The notes below the pieces were generated by a model. It had not been told where the DNA came from, did not search any database, and saw only the letters and a program-made list of their open reading frames with translations. A program made the translations under genes and the position numbers. From positions 14,694,954 to 14,758,953 of the forward strand of contig CM067543.1 of the NCBI GenBank assembly GCA_034509755.1: a DNA stretch of 64,000 nucleotides, given 5' to 3'. Positions 44,101-56,297 of the stretch are shown here, piece after piece. Source of the stretch: Anisodus tanguticus (taxonomy: Eukaryota > Streptophyta > Magnoliopsida > Solanales > Solanaceae). Positions within the stretch are counted from its first letter, which is position 1; every line of letters starts with the position of its first letter.

Positions 44101-44261
44101 CCTGAATTTTTAAGACTCAACTCTACTGCACGGTCTATGATATGAAAGAATGGAAACCATTCCTAAATGCCTTGCAACCTCCTGTTTATAAGTGTGGCGT
44201 GCTACACACCCATAAACAAGACTCTGCTAGACACGGCTTGCAGACTCCCTAGGACAGACAT
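41111..44261 (-). other. Element C interior without recognised domains
   Basis: About 3.1 kb lies where gag, protease and RT should be. I could not recognise RT or protease motifs on the - strand. Around 43560-43700 the - strand has a leucine-rich, gag-start-like stretch (LRREELREAHVPSV-like), weak evidence for a gag remnant. + strand open frames (41744-43073) resemble no protein and are ignored. Confidence 0.5.
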
Positions 44262-44273
44262 GCTCTGATACCA
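44262..44273 (-). other. Primer-binding site of element C
   Basis: GCTCTGATACCA is the reverse complement of TGGTATCAGAGC (initiator tRNA-Met site). It lies four bases inside the 5' LTR. Confidence 0.9.
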
Positions 44274-44277
44274 AGTT

Positions 44278-46308
44278 TGTCACGACCTAAACCGGAGGGT
44301 CATGACGGGCGCCTGAACCTTTCCTGTCGGGTACCACTAGTCATACTGTTAACATCTAATCATAGTTAAACTCGGGTGGGCCACAAAGGTCGTCACTCAA
44401 TATCCAGTTGACAAAAGAGACGATATACTGGAAAGAAACTATATGAAATCTTACCCAGAAAGCCAAACATACATATATACATACCAAGGCCAACAAGGTC
44501 GTACATGACTATTACACACAGGGCATCTGTCTACAAGCCTCTAAAAAGTACATAACATCATAAAAGGGTCGAGACAGGGCCCCACCATACCCCAACGCAT
44601 AACCAAAAATATCATACCACGACTAGACTGTAACTCTAGAACAAATAGAGTGCTCCAATATCAACTGAACCAGCCACCTACTAGTGCGAATCATCACCTG
44701 ACTACCTAATCATGCGGGCATGAAACGCAGCGTCCCCAGACAAAAGGAACGTCAGTACGACTGATGTACTGAGTATGTCAGGCATGAATAATAGCATAAT
44801 CAGAGATACAAGAATAAACTGAAACAGTAACAGCCGACAGAAATAACCAATAGAAACAGCCGACCTATAGTAAATGCCTCTGAGGGTCATAATATGCCTA
44901 AATGTCACGCACAATGCAAATGCGGTATACATATAAATATTGGCCACACAAGGGCATCTTCCTTCCCATAACCGCCTCTGTGGGCATAATCATTATCATA
45001 TTGGCCTATGTGGGCATCTTCCTTTTACGTGATAATCTATACTAGCTGCATGTGGTGATGCGTATTTAACGTCATTCCCTTTTCTCCATCCCCTACATCT
45101 ATATAATTCATACCATATAGTAGTGTATATAACATATGTGGATCCATGGTAATATATGAATAAAATGCATGAATGCATGAGTGACAATGAAACATCTTGA
45201 ACTTATCGAATGACATAGTATCTTTGTACCTTCGGCTAACACTGTGAGCCTTAACATGTACCTTCGGCTAATATTGGAATATCAACATCTTTCCCATATA
45301 ACTCAATAAGGATTTAGACACATATTTAGACATGTTTTTAACATAGGAATCAATAACATGAACATTCTTAACCACTAAGAGTAGAACAATTTATGGAATA
45401 ACATTACGCTTACGTTTCAATACATGGAATATGCCAAAAGAAAGAAGAATTTGCCTTAACATACCTTTAGTCGGATCACTCGTCTACCCACGTGTACACC
45501 GTACAACATTTTCGATCTTATATTCCAGGAATTACTACCACCGCAAAATTTAACTTATATTGCTGCTCGATTATACCCAGAACAAAGTTGAATTAATTTC
45601 TATAGAAGAAAAGGTTTGTTGCTCATGTTCTTAAGAGTAAGGGCTGGGACGTTACTGCCGAATTCTTATAAATTAACTCTTATAATTAGCAAAGGGGTGA
45701 ATGATATACTTATAGATCTTAAAGTGAAATATGTTATTTCATACGAAGGGGTTGGTGGAGCTTTGTGAAATGAATCACGATTTCCTCCTCAATATATATT
45801 AAATACCCCATGCCCTGTTATCCTAACGAACTACCACCTTTTGGCTAGGTTGCCTTAGTCACTTAGGTGGCTAATTTGATTGCTACACATAAACTCCCAC
45901 TTTAACATTGTCTCCTTAATAAAAGGTTGCTACAATCATTTCGTATGACAATAGTTAATACTAGTCCCCCACCTGGCCATATTGGCGGTGGAGGGTACTA
46001 ATTTGATGCCACATACATACACCTGCCACCTTGCTCTTTAACTAAGTGAATTGCCTCCCACTATAATTTATCCGTTAGCCGATCGTTGATGTCGACACTA
46101 TAATTCATCAACTTAGCTGATCAGTGTTGTCAAGTAGCCGGCCACTATCGTCGATTAGCCGATAGGTCCTAAACTAGGTTGGAACCGCATCCTTTTATAT
46201 ATTAAGCTCTCTATTGGCATACGTGAATATGACATAACTTCCCAAACTCAGGTCTACTCGCATACGTCTAGCAGTTCGAAATATCACCCGAAAGTACGGG
46301 GTGTTACA
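44278..46308 (-). repeat. Element C 5' LTR (2,031 bp)
   Basis: Partner of 37759-39790, with the same termini. It is adjacent to the primer site, which makes it the 5' LTR of a - strand element. Confidence 0.9.
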
Positions 46309-46779
46309 ATTTGATATCCTTGAACCGTCAAGCTTTGATATATATCTAGACAACATATGTCATACAATTAACCCTTAACCGTTCTTGGTTCTCATTTTTG
46401 TGTTCGTTTTAGCCATGAACACCGTCTGGTTTCATGAGTGCGTAAACAACTGCCATTATTCTAATTCTCCTTGAAGCGGATTACACCATACTCACATAGG
46501 TAATTTCTAATCGTGTAACCCGTAGATACACTCATTTGCTCATATCATGTCAAATTTAGAAATCATTAAAAAGCCTCAGCGCTTCATCCTTGTTCCTGAA
46601 CATTGTCTTATCATGAAAATTGTTTGAGTTTGATGACAATATTGAACTGTCATTCATAACTTTGTTTGATCTCCTTGAACCTAGATCTTGGGATATCTAG
46701 TCAGCTAGGTGGAGTTACCATTATTATGACTTGTTCTTGGCCATAATCTCATTTCATTTAATGATTTATCAACCGCCTC

Positions 46780-47827
46780 TCTAGTTAGGCCTTTTGTAAG
46801 TGGATCCGACACATTATCATTAGACCTTACATAGTCAATCGTGATAATTCCACTAGAGAGTAACTCTCTAATGGTACTATGTCTTTGTCGTATGTGACAA
46901 ATATTTTCCGTTATACATAATTCTCCTAGCCCTTTCTATTGGAGCTTGACTATCACAATGTATTGCATATAGGTGCCACTGATTTAGTCTAAAATGGAAT
47001 ATCGTCCAAGAAATTTCTCAGCCATTCTTCTTCCTCACTAGCTTTATTCAAAGCTATAAATTCAGACTCTATTGTAGAGCGAGCGATGCATGTCTGTTTG
47101 GATGATTTTTACGACACTGCTCCTCCTCCAAGTGAAAACGTATTCGCTTGTGGATTTAACTTCAGATGATCCGGTGATTCAATTTGCATCACTATATCCT
47201 TTAATTACCGCGAAATATTTATTATAGTGCAAAGCATAGTCTTGAGTGTATTGTAAATATCCCAAAACACTCTTCGTTGTCATCCAATGAGTTTGGTCGG
47301 GAATATTTGTCTAACGACTCAATTTACTTATAGCGCAAGCTATATTCGGTCGTGTACAGTTCATGATGTACATCAAACTTCCCAACACTCGAGCATAGTC
47401 CAATTGAGACTTACTTTGACCTTGGTTCTTTGTAAGAGTAAGATTTACATCAATCAGGGTCTTTGTAACTTTGAACTCCAAATACTTAAAATTTTCAAGT
47501 ACCATTTTTAATATAATGAGATTGAGACAATGCTAGATCTTGAGGAGTCCTGTGAATTTTAATTCATAGAATCAAATCAGCAACTCCTAAGTCTTTCATA
47601 TCAAACTTGCTAGAAAGCATACGCTTAGTAGCATTTATGTCAGCAATGTCTTTGCTCATTATCAACATATCATCAACATATAAGTAAACAATGACTGTGT
47701 GATTTGGCACGTTCTTAATGTAAACACATTTATCACATTCATTAATCTTAAACCCATTTGTCAATATTATTTGATCAAATTTTGCATGCCATTGTTTGAG
47801 AGCTTGTTTAAGTCCATAAAGTAACAT
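46780..47827 (-). pseudogene. Copia RT (C-terminal part) and RNase H remnant of element D
   Basis: The frame 47827-47564 has LLYGLKQALKQWHAKFD, the active-site motif YLYVDDMLIM and FDMKDLGVAD. The frame 47505-47311 has RVLGSLMYIMNCTRPNIA, the normal continuation. RNase H pieces continue to about 46780 (reading TMESEF- and SDPLTKGLTREAV-like). At least two frameshifts and a stop separate these parts. Confidence 0.85.
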
Positions 47828-48640
47828 AACAAGTCAACACACCTTCTTTTATTTCCCGGGAACTACAAAACCTTCAGGTTGATTCATGTAGATTTCTTCC
47901 TCTAAATCTCCATTTAAGAAGGTTATTTTCACATCCATTTGATATATTTGAAGACCGTAGACAACGGCTAATGCTATTAACACCCGAAGGGATGTAATTC
48001 TCATTACCGGTGAGTAAGTATCAAAATAATCAAGATCTTCTCGTTATCTGAATCCCTTGAAAACAAGTCTTGCCTTATATTTGTCAATCGTACCGTCATC
48101 TTTCATTTGTCTTTTGAAAATCCATTTGGAACCTAAAGGTTTGTTTCCTGGAGAAAGATCAACCAATTCCCAAGTGTGGTTGTCTAAAATGGATTGTATT
48201 TCACTATTGATTGCTTTTCCAATATTGTGCTTCTGAGGAAGACATCACTTCCTTAAAAGTTTGAGGCTCATTCTCTACTAAGAATGTCAAGAAATCTTGA
48301 CCAAAGGAAGTAGATGTTCTTTGACGTTTGCTACGCCTTGAATTCTCCTCGTTAGGCACAACTTCCTTTGTCTCTTCCTGATGTCGTTTAGATCTTTCAC
48401 TAGATGACTCACATTCTTTTTTATACGGGTAAATATTTTTTAAAAAATTAACATTATCTGATTCAATTACTATATTAACATGAATGTCAGGATTTTCTGA
48501 TTTATGAACCAGAAAATGATATGCTTTACTATTAGTAGCATATCCTATGAAAACATAGTAAATGATTTATTGTCCTATTTTTATCCTTTTGGGTTTAGGA
48601 ACCTGCACTTTAGCCAAACACCCCCACACTTTGAAATATT
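47828..48640 (-). pseudogene. Copia RT N-terminal part and integrase-RT linker remnant of element D
   Basis: No long open frame. On the - strand, pieces like NLEEEIYMNQPEGFVVPG (near 47920-47850) and KDDGTIDKYKARLVFKGF (near 48110-48050) show the start of a copia RT in correct order. Confidence 0.7.
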
Positions 48641-49545
48641 TCAAGTTGAGTTTTCTTCCTTTCTATTTTTCATATGGAATGGATTTTGTTTTGCTATGGG
48701 ATACTCGGTTGAGTATTCGGCTAGCTGTAAGGATAGCCTCCCCCACAAGTTTTGGGGTAAACCAGGACTTATCAATAAGGCATTCATCATCTCTTTTAAG
48801 GTTCGATTCTTCCTTTTCGCAATTCCATTGAATTGTGGAGTGTATAGGGCAGTTGTTTGATGAATAATGCCATATTCCAAACATATTTTCTCAAAAGGAG
48901 ATTCATATTAGCCACCCTATCACTTCTAATCATTTCTATTTTCTTGTTAAGTTGTGTTTCAACTTTATTTTTGTATTGCTTGAATGCGTCAATAGCTTCA
49001 TCTTTACTATTAAGTAAATAAACATAGCACTATCGAGTTCTATCGTCAATAAAAGTTATGGAATATTTTTTCCCACCGCGAGATGGTATTGACTTCATGT
49101 CACAAATGTCTATATGAATTAAGTCCAAAGGATTGGAATTCCTTTCAACGAACTTATAAGGATGCTTGGCATACTTAGATTCAACACATACTTGACACTT
49201 TGAATTATTGCATTCAAATTTAGGCAATACTTCCAAATTTATCATTTCCCGCAAGGTTTTATAATTAACATGTACCAAATGTGCATGCCATAAAATATAT
49301 GACTCAAGTAAATAAGAAGAAACAGAAATTTTATTCATATCAATTGAAATTACATTGAGTTTGAAAAGGCCCTCTGTAAGGTAGCCCTTTCCAACATACA
49401 TATCATTTTTGCTAACTACAACCTTATCGGAAATAAAAACACACTTGAATCCATTTTTGCCTAAAAGAGAAACTGAGACTATATTCTTCTGCATTTCTGG
49501 AATATGAAGGACATTATTCAGAGTCACAATCTTGTTCGATGTCAT
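48641..49545 (-). pseudogene. Copia protease end, pre-integrase and integrase remnant of element D
   Basis: The frame 49545-49030 (171 residues) has LNNVLHIPEMQKNIVSVSLL, then LWHAHLVHVNYKTLREM (pre-integrase His pair), a C-X2-C pair (CQVCVESKYAKHP) and IHIDICDMKSIPSRGGKKYSITFIDD, the first catalytic Asp. The frames at 48884-48641 carry NRTLKEMMNALL and LPQNLW of the core's end. A stop and a frame change break the domain. Confidence 0.85.
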
Positions 49546-49775
49546 CTTTAAAGAAATTTATCTATTTCTTTAATTTTTGCAGTAGAGAAATTTGCCATGA
49601 AAATGATCTCGTCGGGTCCAACTGTAACATAATAAATAAATAACTCCTTGTTAGCACACACATGGCGGGTTGCACCAGAATCTATCCATCATTCTCTTAG
49701 ATTACCTACCAAGTTGCATTCAGACAGCAAGACACATAAATTGTCCACGTCTTCATTCATTTCTGTCATATTTTC

Positions 49776-50707
49776 TTAACCTTTTTTCTTCTCCTTATAT
49801 TTTTTTGGTGCATGGCATTCTGACGACATGTGTCTAAATTTGCCACAATTATAGCAATTTTCTTTGAACTTTTTCTTTCTTGGAAGAGTTTTCAGTCCAA
49901 AAGCCATTTTCCTTTTCTTTGAATTTGTTGGAGCAGTTTCAACAATGTTTGCCCCCATAACTACTTGTTTGTCATTAACTTTCATTTCAGCGGATCTATT
50001 GTCCTCCCCAATTCTAAGATGGACAATTAGATCTTCCAACTTCATCTCCTTACGTTTGTGCTTCAAGTAGTTTTTAAAGTCCCTCCACAGAGGAGGCAAC
50101 TTTTCAATGAAAGTCGCTACTTGAAAAGCTTCATTAATCATCATTCCTTCAATAATAACAAAAATATTATTAGTAACATAATCAATACTTTGAATAAACA
50201 TATTGAAGCGAATTATACCTTCCGCAAGGAGATCGTGAATAATTAGTAGTAATTCCTAGACCTGCGACATGACAGACTTGTTGTCAATCATCTTAAAGTT
50301 CAGGAATTTAGCAGCAACGTATTTCTTTAAACCGGCGTCTTCGGTCTTATATTTCTTGTCCAAAGCATTCCATAATTCTTTAAAAGACTTACAGACGCTA
50401 TAGACACTATACAGACCATCATTCAAGCCATTCACAATAGAGTTCATGCACAGAAAATAGAATGCTTCCATGCCTCCGTCACGAGAAAATGTTCGTTGTC
50501 CGGAGTATCATTTGGCAGGATGGGGACATCCTCAGTAATGAACTTTTGCAGACTGAGAGTCGTCAAGTAGAAAAACATCTTTTGTTGCCATCTCTTAAAG
50601 TCAATGTCAGAAAAAAATTCCGATTTTTCTGCCACTGTCATTGCAGGCATAGGTGTTGTGTGACTGGATGAGGTAACATTCTTCGTAGTAGCAGCAGTAG
50701 AATTCAC
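49776..50707 (-). pseudogene. Copia gag remnant of element D
   Basis: Three - strand frames cover a copia gag. Frame 50707-50444 has FKRWQQKMFFYLTTL, frame 50471-50256 has ELWNALDKKYKTEDAG and KFLNFKMIDNKSV, and frame 50201-49776 has a zinc knuckle with correct C-X2-C-X4-H-X4-C spacing (CYNCGKFRHMSSEC). The frames overlap or abut with shifts, so the original single ORF is broken in at least two places. Confidence 0.85.
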
Positions 50708-50870
50708 AACATTAGTTGGATCAATCAGTTATGTTTGGAAAGGAAAACACAAACAAAATTAATCAACTAGAGAAGTTTTTATATTCTTCAAACCAAAAAA
50801 AATATTCATTTGATGAAGTTTTTATATCTTCAAATCAAGTGACTTAACAGAGTAGAAAATTTGAAGACTT

Positions 50871-51674
50871 TATACTATAAAACAGAAATCGTTTAAGAAT
50901 AAAAATGACAGTTTTGAGCCCACAGAAAACTGTGTTTCCTTAGAGAATTTAATCCCCTTACAATTGCTCAAGGTTTGAATTAATTTCTCTCATGATAGAA
51001 CAAAACTCTATTCTGCAATACTGGCAATCGAAATTGCAGAACTTCAGCAAACTCAACGAAGATATGTAATCACACAACACTTACCAATTTTCTGTCTTTG
51101 AAAACTGATGCAAGAAGAGGGATGAAAAGTCTGTTTTTTCAGAGAGTAAATTTTTTATTTCAGTGAATGAAAAAATAAGGCGAAGCCTCTGAAAATTTTA
51201 TAGCCATTGAAGAGGCACAAAGGCACTTGTTCGTGGAAGAAGGTGACTGTTTGGTTGGTTGTGACCGTTGGAAAATTTATTTTGTGAATTAATTAAACAT
51301 TAATTAAGTTCTGCGTGAATTCATTAATATTAGGATAAGAAAATTAAATAATAAAAATGGAAATAAAATAAATTTGGTTCAAAAAGATTACCAATCAATC
51401 AGTTCATTTAACCAAATCTAAATCCAAACTTGAAGCTAAGTCGAGTGACGATGACAGCACAAGGGAAGGTCCTCTTCTCAACTCTTTATGAGCTAGAGGA
51501 TGTGTTTCTACATATAAACACAAACATAACACTTTCCACCACCAATGTGGGAGAATGCTCACTTGGAAAAGTTACTTTTCTAAAATTTAATTTCCCTCCA
51601 ATTTTGTTTTCCTCCATTTCCCAATTCATACTTCACCTTTAAAGCACACTACTTGGTGACTTTAAATTCCAATA
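50871..51674 (-). repeat. Element D 5' LTR
   Basis: Matches 36852-37595 with small indels; for example, extra GTTTGGTTGGTTGTGACC-type bases near 51248-51268. Confidence 0.8.
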
Positions 51675-53277
51675 GTACCTTACCAGTTAACATCTTAACT
51701 TATTATTGAGTTCATGACATTTTCGCCTTGATCAAATAATCCTTAACCTCAAGGATCAGTATTTAAACCAGGAAGTCGCGACTGCATATCAGCATAATTC
51801 TTTGTCGCGTCTTCAGGGGAAAAGTTGGATCACTGGATAAGACCTTAACAACAATGACATTATCCTGTTTAACCATTTGACATTTGAACACAATAATTGC
51901 CTCACCACAAATTGGCCATTAGGATTGATAGCTGGCAATTCAGTCTGAGCCATCACCCTAGAATCAATTTTCATCTTTAAAAGTGACACATGGAACATAG
52001 GATGTTTACGCGATGATGCTGGAAGTTCCAACTTGTAAGCTACTAGGCCAATCTTCCTCAAAAATCTATAAGGTCCATAGAACTTATAATTGAGCTTCAA
52101 ATTCCTCTCAATGGTAAGGAAGTATATATGTATGGTTGTATCTTGAGAAATCCATGATCATCAAAAGTAAATGTCCTCTTTGATCTATGTAGGTCTTCAT
52201 ACGTTTTCATTCGATTTTGAACCTGTAAGAGGTTGTCTTTGAGTAGCTATTGGACTTGTTGTCTTTGCATAACCATATACTTAGTTGCAAGAATAATTGA
52301 GTCTAACATAAGATCCATAGAGATGTAAAGGGGAGTATATCCATAGAGGGCCTCAACTAGGGTACACTGCAAACTGGAATGGTAGTTTGTATTGTACCAC
52401 CATTCGGCAAGGGGAAGCCACTACTTCTTGTCAATAGGTCTGCTAAAGTTATACAATTGAGATAGGTTTCAATGCATCCATTGATCCTCTCTACTGACCA
52501 TCGGTCTGTGGATGGTAGGTTGTACTGAACCTCAACTAAGTCCCAACCAATTTAAGAACTTCTTGCCATAAATTGCTCAACAACAATATCTTTGCCAGAT
52601 ACAATGGACTCTAAAAATCCATGAGTGCTCTCTTCAAGAATTTCTAAGCCACCTTTAAAGCTAATTAAGGATGGAAGAGAGCTAAGAAATGAGAAAACTC
52701 TATCATCATGTCCACCACCACAAATATGATTTCCTTGCCCTTGGATTTGAGAAGTCTTTTAATGAAATTCATACTTATGTGTATACATGCTTGGTCAAGA
52801 ACTGGTAAGGGTTGTAATAGATTAGGGTAGGAAACAATCTCTTCTTTACTCCTCTGACACACTTCACAACTAGAAACATACTGAGATTCACCATCTCTTT
52901 CATTTTTGGCCAATTAAAAATTGAACCAATCTCTTCTAGGTGCCTAGTTGCCCAGAGTGAACACCAACAGAAGAATCATGGAAGGTCTTTATAAGATGCT
53001 ATCTGAGAGTTTCAGTAAGACCAATCATGATCTTCTCCTTTTCTTACATACTCCAGAAGAATAACTAATAAGCCTGGGTATTGCTGACTCAAATATTGTG
53101 TTATCAATTCTGTGAGTTTCTGATCTCCTGTATAGCTATTGCGAATGTCCTTCATCCAACTAGGAGCAACCATGCCGATAGCCAAGAGCTTAGTTGTAGT
53201 TTTAGTTGTAGAACCAGTAGTTAGGTCTTCAAATTTTCTAGATAAATCTTGAACTGAACCTCATAGTCTTATCCCAA
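51675..53277 (-). mobile_element. Element E: gypsy internal fragment, integrase part, - strand
   Basis: The - strand frame 52100-51813 contains YKFYGPYRFLRKIGLVAYKL, then LPASSRKHPMFHVSLLK (region after the integrase core). Frame 52913-52665 contains a CEVCQRSKEE zinc-finger end, LLQPLPVLDQACIHISMNFI (first catalytic Asp lost) and IIFVVVDMMIEFSHF. It is a different gypsy lineage from A/F and C. The fragment breaks off at a solo LTR at 53278 and resumes at 55265. Its 3' end is lost at copia element D. Confidence 0.75.
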
Positions 53278-54037
53278 TGTAACATCTCGTACCTCCAAAC
53301 TAAGCCTTATTTATGATTCGGGGGTTTAGGAAACCAAAGCGGGGAGTTCAAAGTTGAAAACCAGTTTCAGTCTTGCAGAATTAATTTATGCCGGACTATA
53401 CGGACCGTAGAATTAATTACGGTCCGTCAAAATGAACTGTCGATTTCATTTTGGAATTTACGGAACCCAGTAGATTTTACATATCATATAATATTTGACG
53501 GCCCGTCCTTTTTTACCGTCTCAAATCTCTCAAGTTTTGAAGTCACTGAAAAATTGTAAATTAATTCGACGGTCCGATTATATGGACCATATAAGACCAG
53601 ACTGTAGAATAATTTGATGGTCCATCGAATACAACCGTCAAATCCCTCCGACAGCAGACAGTATAAATACGCAACTTAGTCTTGAAAAGTCAGTTTTCAC
53701 AATTCCTAAGCCCTAAAATGAAGTTTCTCTCTTCCCAACTTTCTCCTACATCGATGTAAGCCTTTTCATGCAATTCTAAGTGATTCTAACATAACACACA
53801 TGAATTCTAAGTAGAAATTCATTGTTCTTAACCTAGGGTTTTCAGGATAAACCTAACTTAAGGCTCAAGGTTCAATCTTTGGAGTTCTTCTTCAAAGTTT
53901 GTATTTTTAAATACAAGTTTGGAGCGAATAAGGTATCTATAGCTTTTATCCACGTATGGGAACATCATTGCTCTTCCCCACTCCATATGTAATCTAGGAA
54001 ACAAGAATTCTTCAGACTTAGGATTTTCGCTCAAGTT

Positions 54038-54117
<80 letters not shown>

Positions 54118-55259
54118 GTCATTCATTGTGATTGTCATGAACCTGTTTGTAATCCATGAACTTCATGCCTTGATTTCCATGAGTTCTTAAATATAAGTTA
54201 TAGTCATTATCACTCAATTTCATGAAGTCATATATGTTTCTCATGATTTATACAAGTTATATTATGTAATTCTTTACATGCAAATTACAAGTTATGTTTA
54301 CAAGTTATTTCATGAAATCCATGGGCTTTCAAGACAACTATTTTCAAGTACATGTTTTGGGAGTTGCACAGATTACCGAGAAGGCTCAGACAGCCTGAAA
54401 CTATGTATGTCAATCGTATAATAAGGATCGTTCCACCCAAAGGACGATACCTTTTTATTACCCCTTGTGGGATTATTGGAACCATCATGTTCATGTTCAT
54501 GTTCATGTTCATGTCTCGTACTCCAGCAAGGTATGACATTAGTTAGTTTATCGGGAAGAGATCAGACTCCACATTCACGTGTGGTGATTCATGTCGGTTT
54601 TACTAATGCTCTCCCCACAGATATACAGTTTACAGATTTTTCATATGTTATTATACTCATGTTTATGTTCATGTTTTCATTTCAGTTTCAGTTTCATGTT
54701 CTTATTATATAATGTGCCTGCTTATTCTTTCAGTTGCTTTACATACAGTACAATTCAAATATACTAATATCCCTTTTCCCGGGGGCCTGCACTTCATGGT
54801 GCAGGTGCTTTGAGTTTCAGGTGCATGGATCTGCTCAGTAGGATTGCTTCAGTATCAGCTATTTGGTGAGCCTCATCTCATTCAGGGTGTCAGTCTAGTT
54901 ACTGTAACTAGTTACTTTTATGATTATGTTTTACGACAGAGGTATGCCAGGGCCTTGTCCTGTTAAACAGTTCTGCAGTCACACTCATGTTCAGTGGTTT
55001 CATAGACTAGACTAGTAGCATGTCATGTCAGTCATGTCAGTATTATTTTCAGACTCATTACGTTTTATCAGATTATCAGACTATTTCTGCTATTATGTTT
55101 TCAGACTATTTTCAGTATACAGTTTTATATGTTTACTTCTCATTACCATTGCATGTTTTTGATGCCCATGATGACTAGTAAACCATGTGATTCGCTCGGT
55201 CACATGCAGTTAGGCACCGAGTGTCGTATTTCGCCCAAGCCATGGTTCGGGGCGTTCCA
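53278..55259 (+). repeat. Solo gypsy LTR with target duplication
   Basis: A 1,982-bp LTR starts TGTAACATCTCGTACC and ends GGGGCGTTCCA (decayed from GTGACA). It is flanked by a perfect 5-bp duplication CCCAA (53273-53277 and 55260-55264). No internal region or second LTR is attached, so it is a solo LTR, normally formed by LTR-LTR recombination. It belongs to the same family as A, F and the LTR at 56298-58506. It contains a (TG)n run and a CATGTT repeat. Confidence 0.88.
54040..54116. repeat. (TG)n microsatellite
   Basis: A pure TG dinucleotide run of about 77 bp inside the solo LTR. It was gained in this copy; the other LTR copies lack it. Confidence 0.95.
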
Positions 55260-55264
55260 CCCAA

Positions 55265-56297
55265 CAACTTAGTAATGAATTTTTGTTGAATGGATGTAGT
55301 GACCTTTTGATCTAGGAGGTATTTCAGGCTATGAAGATTTGTCCTAACAATAAAATGCTTGTACTAGAAGTAATACCTCTATTTATCAGTGACATTTAAC
55401 CATGCCAAATACTCGTTCTCATAGATTGACTTACCCTTGTACCTAGGAGGTAATTATCTTACTGAAATAGGCAATTGGTCTTCCCTGCTGCATGAGCACA
55501 ACCCTTATGCCAGTGTTGCTATCATTAATTTCTGTGAATACCTGTGAGTAATCTGACAAGGCAAGGACATAGGTGGTGGACATGGGATGTTTGAGTTTCA
55601 GGAAGGCATCTTCTACTGCTGGAATCCGCTAAAATGCATCTTTCTAGAGAAGATCAGTCAAAGGTTTACAAATATGACCATAGTTGGCAACATACTTTCT
55701 ATAATATCCTGTAAGGCCCAAGAAACCGTTGAGGACCTTGATAGTCATGGGTCTTGGCCAGTCTATCATAGCTTATACCTTGCTAGGATCTGTTGAGACT
55801 CCATCTGAGTTGATTAACTATCCCGAGTATACCACCTTAGATTGGTCAAAGGAGCATTTTAATTTCTTAGCCAGAAGAGCATAGTCTCTTAAAGTAATGC
55901 AAAACTTATCCAAGTGTTGTAAGTGATCACAAAAAAAATTGCTATTTTTTATTTAAAGCAAAACTCAAAAAAGAATTGCTATAAATTAATATGTCATTAA
56001 GAAATGCTAAGACAAACCTCCTGAGATAAGGTTGAAAAATTGTATTCATCAAGGCTTGGAATGTGATGGGACATTAGTGAGATCAAATGGCATGACTAAA
56101 CTCATAGTGGTCAACATTAATCCTGAAGGCAGTCTTGTGAACATTTTTAGGCTTCATTCTATTTTGATGATAACCTGCTATTAAATTAATCTTAAAAAAA
56201 ATCAAAGAACCATACAACTTATCCAGTATATAATCTACAATGAAAATAGGGTACTTATTCTTATAGTAATCTCATTCAAGCCTCTATAATCCATATA
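55265..56297 (-). mobile_element. Element E: gypsy internal fragment, RT/RNase H part, - strand
   Basis: The - strand has MDYRGLNEITIR-like RT sequence near 56290-56255, WPRPMTIKVLNGFLGLTGYY-like text near 55755-55695 (end of RT), then RNase H pieces (GIRVVLMQQGRPIAYF-like near 55520-55470 and YENEYLA-like near 55425-55400). RT and RNase H lie at higher coordinates than integrase, correct for a - strand element. Many stops. It is cut at 56298 by an LTR. Confidence 0.75.

Larger units (their letters stand above)
37759..46308 (-). mobile_element. Element C: structurally complete gypsy LTR retrotransposon, - strand
   Basis: An 8,550-bp insert with LTRs 37759-39790 and 44278-46308, bounded on the + strand by TGTCACGACC and GGGGTGTTACA. 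It has a perfect 5-bp target duplication ATTTG (37754-37758 and 46309-46313). The primer site (GCTCTGATACCA) is at 44262-44273 and a polypurine tract at 39791-39802. Integrase core and C-terminus are readable at 41110-40004, but with stops. I recognise no protease or RT in the other 3 kb, so the copy is dead and may have been non-autonomous at insertion. It lies inside copia element D. Its termini resemble element B's. Confidence 0.9.
36852..51674 (-). mobile_element. Element D: Ty1/copia element, - strand, interrupted by element C
   Basis: The LTRs are 36852-37595 (3') and 50871-51674 (5'), alike by eye (both begin TATACTATAAAACAG and end CCAATA on the + strand). The interior on the - strand reads gag (50707 to 49776), protease/pre-integrase (49545-49030), integrase (about 49030-48640), RT (47827-47564) and RNase H (47505 to about 46780). 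Element C (37759-46308) sits between pol and the 3' LTR. Without it, D is about 6.27 kb, a normal copia size. It is broken by frameshifts. I found no target duplication and no primer site I recognise. Confidence 0.85.

Noticed and set aside
54484..54514. TTCATG repeats giving (MN)n or (MF)n peptides
   Set aside because: A simple hexanucleotide repeat in the solo LTR; the peptide runs on both strands are artefacts.
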